DNA from: Arthrobacter sp. NEB 688
Lineage (GTDB): Bacteria; Actinomycetota; Actinomycetes; Actinomycetales; Dermatophilaceae
Length of the DNA stretch: 64,000 nucleotides
Assembly (NCBI RefSeq): GCF_013201035.1
Contig: NZ_CP053707.1
Location: 3,286,001 to 3,350,000 of the forward strand
Direction of reading: 5' to 3'
Shown here: positions 1 to 7,969 of the stretch, piece after piece
How the letters are laid out: every line of letters begins with the position of its first letter
Position numbering within the stretch: the first letter of the stretch is position 1
Notes under the pieces: generated by a model
Seen by the model: only the letters and a program-made list of their open reading frames with translations
The model's database searches: none
Told to the model about the DNA's origin: nothing
Made by a program: the position numbers and the translations under genes

Positions 1-296
1 GCCTGCTTCGCGGCGACCGTCGGGCAGAGCACGATGTCGCCGAGGACGCCCTCCTGCGGGGGCACCCCGTCACGGCCGGGCCGCAGCTCGTCCATCGGGA
101 AGCTCATGACGTCGGTCGGGCCGGGCAGGTCCATCCACTGCACGTGGAGGGTCTCCATCGCGGCCTCGTCGACGAGGCGCAGGCAGAGGTCGGCCTGCGG
201 GTGCACGCGCATCTCGGCGAGGACGTAGCGGGCGCAGGCGACGAGCTCGAGCTCGTCGAGCGCGACCTCGGTCTCGTTGAGGACGTCGATGCTCAT
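1..296 (-). CDS. ybeY: Endoribonuclease YbeY, N-terminal part (gene runs off the window)
   Basis: Metal-dependent endoribonuclease family that matures and quality-controls 16S rRNA. About 98 N-terminal codons are visible; the C-terminal HxxxHxxxxxH zinc motif lies outside. The visible part has the conserved stretch [11 protein letters not shown] and the preceding LNxxY-like beta region, typical of YbeY. The ATG at 296 overlaps the phoH stop codon by four bases (ATGA), so phoH and ybeY are translationally coupled, the usual actinobacterial arrangement. Identification rests on the N-terminal motif plus this neighbourhood. Confidence 0.85.
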   Translation of the reverse strand, partial: MSIDVLNETEVALDELELVACARYVLAEMRVHPQADLCLRLVDEAAMETLHVQWMDLPGPTDVMSFPMDELRPGRDGVPPQEGVLGDIVLCPTVAAKQ

Positions 297-2455
297 GCGC
301 CCGGCCCGTCCTGCGGGGCGGGGCGGCGGGCCGGCGCGCGGCGCGGGCCCTTCTGCTGGCCCGCGTCCCAGCGCTCGTAGGCGTCGACGATGTGCCCGAC
401 GAGGCGGTGGCGCACGACGTCGGCGGCCGTGAGCTCGCTGAAGTGGACGTCCTCGATGTCGCCGAGGATGTCGCGGACGATCCGCAGGCCGCTCGTCGTG
501 CCGCCCGGCAGGTCGACCTGCGTCACGTCGCCGGTGACGACCATCTTCGAGCCGAAGCCGAGGCGGGTGAGGAACATCTTCATCTGCTCGCCGGAGGTGT
601 TCTGCGCCTCGTCGAGGATGATGAACGCGTCGTTGAGCGTGTTGTGCGTGACGAGGTAGTCGTCGGTCACGTAGAGCGAGTCCGCCGCCGCGACCTGGAT
701 GCACATCGTCTCCGCCGTGCCGGCCGGCTCGATCGACTCGACGTAGCGCATCGGTCGGCCCCCGCCGTGGCGCAGGAAGGTGTCGCGCTTGCGCCCGAGG
801 CGGAAGGGGACGTAGCCCTCCGGGAGCCGCAGCTCGACGGTGTAGGAGTCGTGCCGGTGCTCGACCGGACGGCCCTGCGCGAGACCGGGCGTGCGGCCGG
901 CGGCCGGGCGCACGCGCCAGGTCGCCACCCCACCGAGGGAGCGCACGATCGCGACCACGTCGTCGCGCAGGCGGGGCGAGGTCGTCGAGTACTGCACCCG
1001 GCAGGTGCGGTCGGTCTGGGTGACCGGCCCACCGTCGGAGTCGAGCAGCCCCTCGAGCACCGCGAGCCGCACCCACGGCGCGTTGTCGAGGTAGACCTGC
1101 GGGACGAACTTCGTGTGGGACGTCGTGCCCGCCAGACCGAGGTCTCGCACGACCTCGGTGACCGGGTTCGCGACCCGGAGGCCGCCTCGGGAGTGGCCGC
1201 GGTGGCGCAGGACGTGGTCGTAGCCGGTCTTGCGGGTGACGTCGACGGCGAGCAGCGGCTCGCCGAGGGCCTCCTGCAGGCGCTCAACGAGCTCGGGGTC
1301 CGCCGTGGTGAACGACGGGGTGGTCGACGTCGTCAGGCAGCCGTCGCCCAGCAGCAGCCCGAGCGCGTACGGGTCCATCGGGACGTCTTGGGGCACGACC
1401 TCGACGGCGTCGACGAGGGGCAGCTCGAAGCGGTGGGCGTGGCCCCGGCGCAGCCGACCGACCATCTCGGACGTCTGCACGGTGCGCCAGCGGCCGTGTC
1501 GCCTGTCGTCCGGCGTCCGGACGGTCCAGAGGTGCTCGCCGCACGCGAGGGTGGAGGCGCCGTCCTGCGTGGTGACGCGGAAGACCTCCTTGCGGCCCTG
1601 CGGGTAGACGCCGATGACGGGGGTGGGACGGCCGTCGGAGCCGGTGACGAGGTCGCCGACCTGCAGGTCCCCGAACCGTCGGAACCCGTCCGGGGTGTGG
1701 ACCCGGCTGTCGAGGGGCTGGGCGCGGCCGCGCATGTAGGCCAGGGGTGCGACCTCGACGGTGCCCGAGGCCATGAGCTTGGGGATCGACTCGGGGTCGA
1801 CCATGTCGTGCAGCGCGTCGTAGAGCGGGCGCAGGTAGGGGTCGATCTTGTCGTTGAGGGTGCCGGGCAGGAAGCCCAGCCGCTCCCCCGCCTCGACGGC
1901 CGGTCGGGTGAGGATGATGCGGTTGACCTGCTTGGCCTGCAGCGCCGCGACGGCCTTGGCCATCGCGAGGTAGGTCTTGCCGGTGCCGGCGGGGCCGATG
2001 CCGAAGACGACCGTGTTCTCGTCGATCGCCTCGACGTAGCGCTTCTGGTTGAGCGTCTTGGGCCGGATGGTGCGCCCGCGGCTGCTGACGATGTTCATCG
2101 TCAGGACGTCGGCGGGGCGCTCCTTGGTCTGCGCGCGGAGCATCTGGATGGAGCGCTCGACGGCGTCGCGGTTGAGCGGCTGGCCGCCGTCGATGACGTC
2201 GAGGAGCTCGTCGAGCAAGCGCTCGATGAGCGCGACGTCGGCGCTCGGGCCGGCGAGGTGGAACTCGTTGCCGCGCACGTGTACCTGCACCTGCGGGAAC
2301 TGGCGCTCCATCGTCCGCAGCATCTCGTCACGGGGCCCGAGGAGCGTCACCATCTGGACGTCGGCGGGGATCGTGACCGTGTGCAGCGGCACGTGCGGTT
2401 GGCTGGGGCTGGAGCCGGCGTCGGTGGCCGGGCCGTCGGTCTGCGCGTCTGACAT
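293..2455 (-). CDS. phoH: PhoH-family ATPase interrupted by an in-frame intein
   Basis: Cytosolic P-loop ATPase of the PhoH (PhoH1/PhoL) family, encoded next to ybeY in many bacteria and thought to act in RNA metabolism. The reading frame gives 720 residues, about twice the usual length. Residues 1-244 are PhoH with Walker A GPAGTGKT at 154-161. Residues 245-605 are an intein (separate entry). Residues 606-720 resume PhoH exactly at [14 protein letters not shown] (Walker B) and continue through [14 protein letters not shown]. The spliced protein would be 359 residues, normal for the family. The joint MRGR/TLND leaves an uninterrupted family sequence. A TAGACT hexamer lies 9 nt before the ATG. 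The product is probably inactive until spliced, because the intein separates Walker A from Walker B. Confidence 0.95.
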   Translation of the reverse strand: MSDAQTDGPATDAGSSPSQPHVPLHTVTIPADVQMVTLLGPRDEMLRTMERQFPQVQVHVRGNEFHLAGPSADVALIERLLDELLDVIDGGQPLNRDAVERSIQMLRAQTKERPADVLTMNIVSSRGRTIRPKTLNQKRYVEAIDENTVVFGIGPAGTGKTYLAMAKAVAALQAKQVNRIILTRPAVEAGERLGFLPGTLNDKIDPYLRPLYDALHDMVDPESIPKLMASGTVEVAPLAYMRGRAQPLDSRVHTPDGFRRFGDLQVGDLVTGSDGRPTPVIGVYPQGRKEVFRVTTQDGASTLACGEHLWTVRTPDDRRHGRWRTVQTSEMVGRLRRGHAHRFELPLVDAVEVVPQDVPMDPYALGLLLGDGCLTTSTTPSFTTADPELVERLQEALGEPLLAVDVTRKTGYDHVLRHRGHSRGGLRVANPVTEVVRDLGLAGTTSHTKFVPQVYLDNAPWVRLAVLEGLLDSDGGPVTQTDRTCRVQYSTTSPRLRDDVVAIVRSLGGVATWRVRPAAGRTPGLAQGRPVEHRHDSYTVELRLPEGYVPFRLGRKRDTFLRHGGGRPMRYVESIEPAGTAETMCIQVAAADSLYVTDDYLVTHNTLNDAFIILDEAQNTSGEQMKMFLTRLGFGSKMVVTGDVTQVDLPGGTTSGLRIVRDILGDIEDVHFSELTAADVVRHRLVGHIVDAYERWDAGQQKGPRRAPARRPAPQDGPGA
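641..1723 (-). other. Class 3 type intein with LAGLIDADG endonuclease inside PhoH
   Basis: A 361-residue insert between PhoH residues R244 and T606. It starts with Ala-Gln-Pro-Leu, not Cys or Ser, and ends Thr-His-Asn followed by Thr as the +1 extein residue. Block B reads [14 protein letters not shown], with His64 and Trp66 in the B:10 and B:12 positions. Block F carries Cys341 in [15 protein letters not shown]. Block G is LVTHN with Thr359 before the terminal His-Asn. Trp B:12, Cys F:4 and Thr G:5 together are the WCT signature of class 3 inteins, which splice through the block F cysteine rather than an N-terminal nucleophile. Two dodecapeptide-type endonuclease motifs are present, ALGLLLGDG and [11 protein letters not shown], so a homing endonuclease domain appears intact. 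Activity is inferred. Confidence 0.93.
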
Positions 2456-2511
2456 CGTCGGGCCAGTCTACGGGCCGGGACCGACGGGGATCACGCGGGA
2501 ATGCGCGCCGG

Positions 2512-2859
2512 TCAGCCGGGGGGCCAGGTCAGCTCGCGGCCGCCGAGGACGTGCAGGTGGCAGTGGAAGACCGTCTGCTGCGCCGCGGCCCCGGTGTTGG
2601 CGACGAGCCGGAAGCCCTCGAGCCCGTCGGCCTCGGCGACCTGCCGCGCGAGGGAGACGGCGTCGGCGAGCTCCTCGGGGGCCTCGGCGGCGAGGGTCCC
2701 GACGTCGGGGACGTGCCGACGAGGGATGACGAGGGCGTGCGTCGGCGCCTGCGGGCTGATGTCGCGGAAGGCCAGCGAGTGGTCGGTCTCGGCGACGACG
2801 TCGGCCGGGACCTCCCCCGCGAGGATGCGGCAGAACAGGCACTCGGAGGTCTCGCTCAT
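2512..2859 (-). CDS. HIT-family (HinT-like) nucleotide hydrolase
   Basis: A 115-residue histidine-triad protein, the usual length. The catalytic motif HCHLHVLGG is near residue 100, and an N-terminal CLFC pair resembles the zinc site of Hint proteins. Hint enzymes hydrolyse the P-N bond of purine nucleoside phosphoramidates such as aminoacyl-AMP. The gene sits between rsmE and phoH, as in many actinobacterial genomes, although here a regulatory module separates it from rsmE. A TAGGGT hexamer at 2866-2871 lies exactly 6 nt upstream of the ATG with no Shine-Dalgarno sequence between, so the mRNA is probably leaderless. Confidence 0.92.
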   Translation of the reverse strand: MSETSECLFCRILAGEVPADVVAETDHSLAFRDISPQAPTHALVIPRRHVPDVGTLAAEAPEELADAVSLARQVAEADGLEGFRLVANTGAAAQQTVFHCHLHVLGGRELTWPPG

Positions 2860-2936
2860 GGGGCGACCCTAGACGCCGGGGCGGGTGTCGGTGCGGCCTG
2901 CTGCACTGGGGGTCCACACAGAGCGGGAGGAACGGC

Positions 2937-3373
2937 ATGACGGTGCGGTGGACGGTGGCGGTCGACAGCGCGGACCCACCACGGGTGGCCGCGTTCTGGC
3001 GTGAGGCGCTCGGCTACGTGGACGCGCCCCCACCCGAGGGGTTCGCCTCGTGGGAGGAGTGGAACCGCTTCTTCGACGTGCCGGAGGAGGAGTGGGACGA
3101 CGGCGCCTTCCTCGTCGACCCGGAGGGCGCCCTCCCCCGGCTGTCGTTCCTCCGGGTGCCCGAAGGCAAGGCGACGAAGAACCGCCTGCACCTGGACCTG
3201 CAGGTGAGCGGGGGCGCCACCGCCCACCGGACGAGCGGCAGCAGGCGATCGGGTCGGCGGTGCGGCGGCTGGTCGCGGCCGGCGCCACGGTCCTCGACGA
3301 GCACCACCATGACGGGGCGCTGGACCACGTCGTCCTCGCGGACCCGGAGGGCAACGAGCTCTGCGTCGTCTGA
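2937..3373 (+). pseudogene. VOC (glyoxalase-like) protein gene with a frameshift
   Basis: The ATG at 2937 follows a good Shine-Dalgarno sequence (GGGAGGAA). The first frame encodes a VOC-family start (TVRWTVAVDSADPPRVAAFW) and continues to LHLDLQVSGG near 3214. Homologous continuation then appears in the +2-shifted frame (RPPDERQQAI, LVAAGATVLDE, LADPEGNELCVV) and stops at 3373. The two parts join if one G is restored to the five-G run at 3210-3214. Read as found, the first frame leaves the family fold and runs on to 3476. It could be a real frameshift mutation or a homopolymer sequencing error. The intact product would be about 145 residues, normal for this family. Confidence 0.8.
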
Positions 3374-3390
3374 GCCACCGCCGGCCGGCC

Positions 3391-4242
3391 TCACATGGTC
3401 GGGCGCGCCTGCACGACCCGCCAGCTGCGCCCCTCGGGGTCCACGACCTCGAAGAACGGCAGGCCCCACGGGCTGACCACCGGGCCCACCGCGTCGCCGC
3501 CGCGCGCCGCGACCCGGGCCTGCTCGACGACGACGTCGTCGACGTAGATCCAGGGCTGGTCGGCCGCGGGGTCGAGGGTGGCACCGTCGGGCAGCGGCTC
3601 GACGACGATGCTGGTCCCGGCGGACCGCAGCTCGAGCCACGGGTGACCGTAGGCGGTGTGCGGCAACGGGTCCGGCTCCTGCGGCAGGGGGTCGGGGGTC
3701 CCGAGGCCCAGCACGTCCGCGAGCCAGCGGGCCGCGGCGGCCGGGCGGGCGTAGCGCACGGTCAGCCCGAAGCGGGCGATGTCGCGGACGGCATGGGCGG
3801 TCGACCCGCGGCGTTCCACCCACGGCCCGAACCACTTCGGCACGGTGCGGACCCAGGCCGTGCCGCCGGCGTCCCGCCCACCCGGCCGCAGCGTGGCGGT
3901 GACGCTCACGAGCGTCCCGGTGCCGGTCGCCTCGAAGACGACCTCGGTCGAGACGTCGTCGAGCGAGCTGTCGAAGGCCAGCCGGCGACCCGGGTCCCAC
4001 GCCGTGATGCGGGCCAGCTCGAGCACGTCCTCGCCCGCCTCGTCGTACACCTCCAGGAGCCGCCCGCCGGTCCCCGGCTCGCACCGCATCGTGCGCAGGC
4101 GCCCGCCGTCGACGTGGTTGATCGGCCCCCGCACCCACCAGAGGTCGAGCTCGTCGGTGAAGACGGCGAACGCCACCTCCGGCGCCGCCGGCACCTCCAC
4201 CCGCGAGGTCGTCGTGCCCTGCTCCTGCTCCTGCTCGCTCAT
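3391..4242 (-). CDS. SRPBCC (AHSA1-like) and VOC domain fusion protein
   Basis: A 283-residue two-domain protein. Residues about 10-150 are an SRPBCC/AHSA1-type ligand-binding fold (VEVPAAPEVAFAVFTDELDLWW, ITAWDPGRRLAFDSS). Residues about 158-283 are a VOC domain (VRYARPAAAARWLADVLGL, DPEGRSWRVVQ). The ATG at 4242 overlaps the stop of the upstream ArsR gene by four bases, so the two are one coupled operon. ArsR-SRPBCC pairs are common in actinobacteria; the ligand is usually unknown and is unknown here. The N-terminus contains a Glu-Gln repeat (SEQEQEQ). The VOC domain parallels the frameshifted VOC gene that converges on it, but they belong to different subfamilies. Confidence 0.82.
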   Translation of the reverse strand: MSEQEQEQGTTTSRVEVPAAPEVAFAVFTDELDLWWVRGPINHVDGGRLRTMRCEPGTGGRLLEVYDEAGEDVLELARITAWDPGRRLAFDSSLDDVSTEVVFEATGTGTLVSVTATLRPGGRDAGGTAWVRTVPKWFGPWVERRGSTAHAVRDIARFGLTVRYARPAAAARWLADVLGLGTPDPLPQEPDPLPHTAYGHPWLELRSAGTSIVVEPLPDGATLDPAADQPWIYVDDVVVEQARVAARGGDAVGPVVSPWGLPFFEVVDPEGRSWRVVQARPTM

Positions 4243-4592
4243 CCGTCCGCTCCCGTCGTCGTGCGCAGCTCCACGTGGCGGCGGTACGCCTCGAGCTGCT
4301 CGTCCCATCCGGTCTGCACCCGGTCCAGCCACGCGCGCACCTCGTCCACCGGGCCCCCGTCGAGCCGGAAGACGCGCAGCCGGGCGTCGCCCTCCCCCCG
4401 GGCGTCGGCCACGAGGCCGGCCGCCAGCAGGGTGCGCAGGTGCTTGCTCATCGTCGGGGCGCTGACCCCGACGATCCGGGCCAGCTCGCCGGCGGGCTGC
4501 GGCCCGCGGGCCAGCTCCTCGACGACCCGCGCGCGGACCGGGTCCGCGAGGGCGCGCAAGAGGCCCGTCAGGTGCAGCGTGTCCGTCGTCAT
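4239..4592 (-). CDS. ArsR-family winged-helix repressor
   Basis: A 117-residue ArsR/SmtB-type regulator. The winged helix spans roughly residues 8-80 (LLRALADPVRARVVEELARG, then the recognition helix in VSAPTMSKHLRTLLAAGLV). The cysteine metal sites of classical ArsR or CadC are absent, fitting the non-metal ArsR group that is paired with SRPBCC proteins. It is the first gene of the pair and probably autoregulates: direct repeats and a TACCAT hexamer lie just upstream, and three 52-bp repeats lie farther upstream. Confidence 0.88.
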   Translation of the reverse strand: MTTDTLHLTGLLRALADPVRARVVEELARGPQPAGELARIVGVSAPTMSKHLRTLLAAGLVADARGEGDARLRVFRLDGGPVDEVRAWLDRVQTGWDEQLEAYRRHVELRTTTGADG

Positions 4593-4599
4593 GACGGCA

Positions 4600-4621
4600 A
4601 TGGTTGCCGCATATGGTAACC
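4600..4621 (-). promoter_or_regulatory. Candidate promoter/operator of the arsR pair
   Basis: Two nonanucleotide direct repeats, ATGGTTGCC (4600-4608) and ATGGTAACC (4613-4621), lie 8-29 nt upstream of the arsR ATG. On the minus strand the second contains TACCAT, a plausible -10 hexamer. Repeats overlapping a -10 element next to an autoregulated ArsR gene suggest an operator; this is inference. Confidence 0.4.
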
Positions 4622-4648
4622 GACGTCAAGAGGCCCGACGCCGGGAGC

Positions 4649-4790
4649 GTGCACGAATCGTCGAAGGTGTCGAACGATGCACACCGCCGACCCGCTGCAC
4701 GTGCACCAATCGTCGAAAGCGTCGAAAGTTGCACACCGCCGACCCGCCGCCCGTGCACGAATCGTCGAAAGCGTCGAAAGATGCACACCG
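4649..4790. repeat. Three tandem 52-bp units with GTGCA/TGCAC ends
   Basis: Units begin at 4649, 4701 and 4753, giving an exact 52-bp period; the third breaks off at about 4790. Each carries GTGCAC, AATCGTCGAAAGCGTCGAAA, then TGCACAC and a CGACCCGC linker. Within a unit GTCGAAAG is itself duplicated 8 bp apart, and GTGCA/TGCAC form short inverted ends around a 24-bp core. The block lies between the rsmE 3' end and the arsR promoter. There are no variable spacers, so it is not a CRISPR array. Possible roles are a multi-site operator or a dispersed intergenic repeat family. Confidence 0.85.
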
Positions 4791-4840
4791 GCCGCATCCC
4801 GGGCCCGACCGTCAGCGGGTCGGAGGCGGCTCCGGACGGG

Positions 4841-5584
4841 TCAGCGCCAGCGGGCGGCGGCGCTGAGGACCGCGAGCGCGGCGGGGCCGGCGCTCGAGGC
4901 GCGCAGCACGGTCGAGCCCAGCCGCACCGTCCGCGCCCCGACGGCCTCGAGGGCCGCGACCTCCTCCGGCGCGATGCCGCCCTCGGGACCGACGACGACG
5001 AGCACGTCGCCGGCGTCCGGCAGCGCCACCCCGGCCAGCGGCAGCCCGGCGTCCTCGTGCAGGACGAGGACGAGCGCGGCGCCGCGGGCGCGCTGGACGA
5101 GGCCCGCGATGGTGACCGTCGGGCCGAGCACCGGGCGACGGGTGCGCCGCGACTGCTTCGTGGCCGCGACGAGCACGGCGTCCCACTTGCGCCGGGCCTT
5201 CTCGCCGCGTTCCCCCCGCCACTGGACGATGCTGCGGGCGGCCTGCCAGGGCACGACCTCGTCGACGCCGCACTCCGTGGCCGCCTCGACCGCCTGGTCG
5301 TCGCGCTCGCCCTTGGCCAGGGCCTGCACGAGGACGAACCGCGGCGAGGGCTCGGGCTCGTCGAGCACCTCGTCGACGCGCAGGTCGAGCACGTCGCGCC
5401 CGACCTCGACGACCTCGCCGCGCACCGCACGCCCGGACCCGTCGGCGAGCACCAGGTGCTCACCGATCCGGGTGCGCCGCACCGCGACCGCGTGCCGACC
5501 CTCGGGGCCGTCGAGCCGCACGAGCCCGCCGGGGGCGACGGCGTCGAGCGTCCCGGCGGGCACGAGGTGGACGGGCAGGGTCAT
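4841..5584 (-). CDS. rsmE: 16S rRNA (uracil1498-N3)-methyltransferase RsmE
   Basis: A SPOUT-class methyltransferase of 247 residues that methylates U1498 of 16S rRNA using S-adenosylmethionine. An N-terminal PUA-like region (about 1-75) precedes the knotted SPOUT domain, with ALAKGERDDQAVEAATECG, VVVGPEGGI and LGSTVLRASSAGPAAL near the C-terminus; the last two form the trefoil-knot cofactor site. It starts at ATG 5584, 14 nt after the dnaJ stop, and is probably cotranscribed with hrcA-dnaJ, a standard gene order in Actinobacteria. Confidence 0.95.
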   Translation of the reverse strand: MTLPVHLVPAGTLDAVAPGGLVRLDGPEGRHAVAVRRTRIGEHLVLADGSGRAVRGEVVEVGRDVLDLRVDEVLDEPEPSPRFVLVQALAKGERDDQAVEAATECGVDEVVPWQAARSIVQWRGERGEKARRKWDAVLVAATKQSRRTRRPVLGPTVTIAGLVQRARGAALVLVLHEDAGLPLAGVALPDAGDVLVVVGPEGGIAPEEVAALEAVGARTVRLGSTVLRASSAGPAALAVLSAAARWR

Positions 5585-5598
5585 CGGCGGGGCCGGCC

Positions 5599-6726
5599 TC
5601 AGCGGGCCTTGAAGGCGTCGCGCAGCTTGCCGAAGAGGCCGCCGTCGGCGGGGTTGGCCATCTTCCCCTGCGGGCGCTCCTCGCCGCGCAGGGTCGCGAG
5701 CCGCCGCAGCAGCTCCTCCTGCTCGGCGTCGAGCTTCGTCGGCGTCTGCACGCTCGTGTGGACGATGACGTCACCGCGGCCGCCACCGCGCAGGTGGGTG
5801 ACCCCGAGGCCGCGCAGCGTCAGCGTGTCGCCGGACTGCGTGCCCCGCCGGATGTCGAGCTCCTGCTGGCCGTCGAAGGTGTCCATCGAGAGCGAGGCCC
5901 CGAGCGCGGCGGCGGTCATCGGCAGCTCGACGCTCGCGTGGAGGTCGTCGCCCCGCCGCTGGAAGACCGCGTGCTTGCGCACCGCGACCTCGACGTAGAG
6001 GTCGCCGGCCGGGCCGTTGCCCGGGCCGACCTCGCCCTCGCCGGCCAGCTGGATGCGGGTGCCGGTGTCGACCCCGGCCGGGACGCGCAGGGTCAGCGTG
6101 CGGCGGGTGCGGACCCGGCCGTCGCCGCTGCACTCGTAGCAGGGGTCGGTGATGATCTGGCCGAAGCCCTGGCAGGTCATGCATGGACGGGTCGTCATCA
6201 CCTGGCCGAGAAAGCTGCGCTGGACCTGCCGGATCTCGCCGCGGCCCTCGCAGACGTCGCAGGTGCGGGTGCCGGTGCCGGGCTGGCGGCCGTCGCCGTG
6301 GCAGGTGCCGCAGCCGACGGCGGTGTCGATGGTCAGCTCCTTCTCGCCACCGAACACGGCGTCGCCGAGGTCGATGTCGAGGCGGACGAGGGCGTCCTGG
6401 CCACGCGCGGTGCGCGAGCGCGGGCCGGCGGTCGGCCCGGCGCCCTGGCCGCCGAAGAACGCGTCCATGATGTCGCTGAACGAGAAGCCCTGGCCGAAGC
6501 CGGCCGCCCCGCCCGAGTACGGGTCGGCGCCCATGTCGTACTGGCGGCGCTTGTCGGCGTCGGAGAGCACGTCGTAGGCCTGCGAGACCTTCTTGAACTG
6601 CTCCTCGGCCTCGGCGCCGGGGTTGACGTCCGGGTGCAGCCGGCGCGCGGCCTTGCGGTAGGCGCGCTTGATGTCCTCGGGGCTCGCGTCGCGGGCGACG
6701 CCGAGGTCGGCGTAGTAGTCGTTCAC
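5599..6726 (-). CDS. dnaJ: Chaperone DnaJ (hrcA-linked DnaJ2 type)
   Basis: A 375-residue type I Hsp40 co-chaperone that stimulates DnaK. The J domain occupies residues 1-68 with the HPD motif (LHPDVNPG). A Gly/Phe-rich linker follows ([12 protein letters not shown]). The zinc region has four CxxCxGxG repeats: [24 protein letters not shown] and CYECSGDG. The C-terminal peptide-binding domains then follow ([18 protein letters not shown]). The start is GTG. The gene lies 38 nt downstream of hrcA and is probably under the CIRCE/HrcA control seen upstream of that gene. The link to hrcA rather than grpE/dnaK marks it as the second actinobacterial DnaJ. Confidence 0.96.
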   Translation of the reverse strand: MNDYYADLGVARDASPEDIKRAYRKAARRLHPDVNPGAEAEEQFKKVSQAYDVLSDADKRRQYDMGADPYSGGAAGFGQGFSFSDIMDAFFGGQGAGPTAGPRSRTARGQDALVRLDIDLGDAVFGGEKELTIDTAVGCGTCHGDGRQPGTGTRTCDVCEGRGEIRQVQRSFLGQVMTTRPCMTCQGFGQIITDPCYECSGDGRVRTRRTLTLRVPAGVDTGTRIQLAGEGEVGPGNGPAGDLYVEVAVRKHAVFQRRGDDLHASVELPMTAAALGASLSMDTFDGQQELDIRRGTQSGDTLTLRGLGVTHLRGGGRGDVIVHTSVQTPTKLDAEQEELLRRLATLRGEERPQGKMANPADGGLFGKLRDAFKAR

Positions 6727-6764
6727 GGGTGGGGGGTCCTCCGTGGGTCGGTGGGTGGCTCGCC

Positions 6765-7796
6765 TCAGTCGGCGAGGATGCGGGAGACGTACGTGGCGAC
6801 GGCGCGGACGGCTGCCATCGTCGAGGGGTAGTCCATGCGGGTCGGGCCGACGACGCCGAGACCGGCGACGAGGTCGGCGCCGGAGCCGTAGCCGGTGCTC
6901 ACCATCGAAGTCGACTGCAGCCCGGCGTAGGGGTTCTCGTGCCCGATGCGGACCGCGAGGCTGCCGCCCTGCTCCGCGACGGTGCCGAGCAGGCGCAGGA
7001 GGACGACGTGCTCCTCGAGCGCCTCGAGCACCGGGCCGATGCTCGCCGTGAAGTCGCCGCCCGCGCGGGCGAGGTTGGCGGTGCCGGCGAGGACGAGCCT
7101 CTCCTCGCGCTCCTCGACGAGGGAGTCCTCGAGGGCGCCGACGACGGCCCGGACGACCGGTCGCGCGTCGGCCTCGAAGCGCTCGGTGACCCCCGCCAGC
7201 TCGGTCGAGGCGTCGGCGAGCGTGCGCCCGGTCGTGGCGGCGTTGAGCTCGGTGCGCAGCGCCGACAGCACGCGCTCGCCGTCCTCCGTCGTGAGGTCGC
7301 CGGGGACCTCGATGACGCGCTGCTCGACCCGGCCGGTCGTCGTGATGAGGACGACGAGCAGCCGCTCGCCGCCGATCGGCACGAGCTCGACGTGCCGCAC
7401 CGAGGAGCGCGAGAGCGACGGGTACTGCACGACGGCGACCTGGCGGGTCAGCGACGCGAGCAGCCGGACGGTGCGGTCGACGACGTCATCGAGGTCGACC
7501 GCGCCCTCGAGGAAGTGCGCGATGGCGCGCTGCTCGGCGGTCGACATCGGCTTGATCTGCGAGAGGCGGTCGACGAACAGCCGGTAGCCGGCGTCGGTGG
7601 GGACGCGGCCGGCGCTCGTGTGCGGCGCGGCGATGAGGCCGTCCTCCTCGAGCGCGGCCATGTCGTTGCGCACCGTCGCCGCGGAGACCCCGAGGTGGTG
7701 GCGCTCGAGGAGTGCCTTGGAGCCGACGGGCTCGGAGGTGTGGACGTAGTCCTGGACGATCGCCCGGAGCACGCGCAGTCGGCGGTCCTCGCTCAT
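6765..7796 (-). CDS. hrcA: Heat-inducible transcription repressor HrcA
   Basis: A 343-residue repressor of class I heat-shock genes that binds CIRCE operators and is kept active by GroEL. The N-terminal winged helix ([48 protein letters not shown]) is diagnostic. The central GAF-like and dimerisation parts end with [14 protein letters not shown]. It is first in an operon with dnaJ and rsmE and has a CIRCE element 53 nt upstream, so it should repress itself and dnaJ. It is divergent from the DUF3097 gene. Confidence 0.96.
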   Translation of the reverse strand: MSEDRRLRVLRAIVQDYVHTSEPVGSKALLERHHLGVSAATVRNDMAALEEDGLIAAPHTSAGRVPTDAGYRLFVDRLSQIKPMSTAEQRAIAHFLEGAVDLDDVVDRTVRLLASLTRQVAVVQYPSLSRSSVRHVELVPIGGERLLVVLITTTGRVEQRVIEVPGDLTTEDGERVLSALRTELNAATTGRTLADASTELAGVTERFEADARPVVRAVVGALEDSLVEEREERLVLAGTANLARAGGDFTASIGPVLEALEEHVVLLRLLGTVAEQGGSLAVRIGHENPYAGLQSTSMVSTGYGSGADLVAGLGVVGPTRMDYPSTMAAVRAVATYVSRILAD

Positions 7797-7849
7797 CGGT
7801 GCACCTCCAGGGGCTGCTCGGCGGTTCGGGCGGACGACGCGGCGGGTAC

Positions 7850-7874
7850 TGGCACTCTCGTCGTCCGAGTGCCA
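7850..7874 (-). promoter_or_regulatory. CIRCE operator (HrcA binding site)
   Basis: A perfect inverted repeat, TGGCACTC - 9 nt - GAGTGCCA. Arm sequence and 9-nt spacer match the CIRCE consensus (GCACTC-n9-GAGTGC core). It lies 53 nt upstream of hrcA and 95 nt upstream of the divergent DUF3097 gene, and should mediate autorepression of hrcA-dnaJ. Confidence 0.93.
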
Positions 7875-7969
7875 ATGCTACGTCGTCGCACCGTCGGGCG
7901 CGAAAGCCGAGGGGGCCTCGCGCGTGCCGGTCCCGCGACCCGCCCGTCCGCGCGACTAGCCTCGCCGCC

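Noticed and set aside
392-2452. Long open frame antisense to phoH (686 codons, plus strand)
   Set aside because: Its translation is a low-complexity Arg/Val/Glu/Asp string typical of the antisense frame of a high-GC gene, with no family motif; phoH is clearly the real gene.
4649-4790. CRISPR array
   Set aside because: The units are near-identical over the full 52-bp period, so there are no variable spacers, and no cas genes are nearby.
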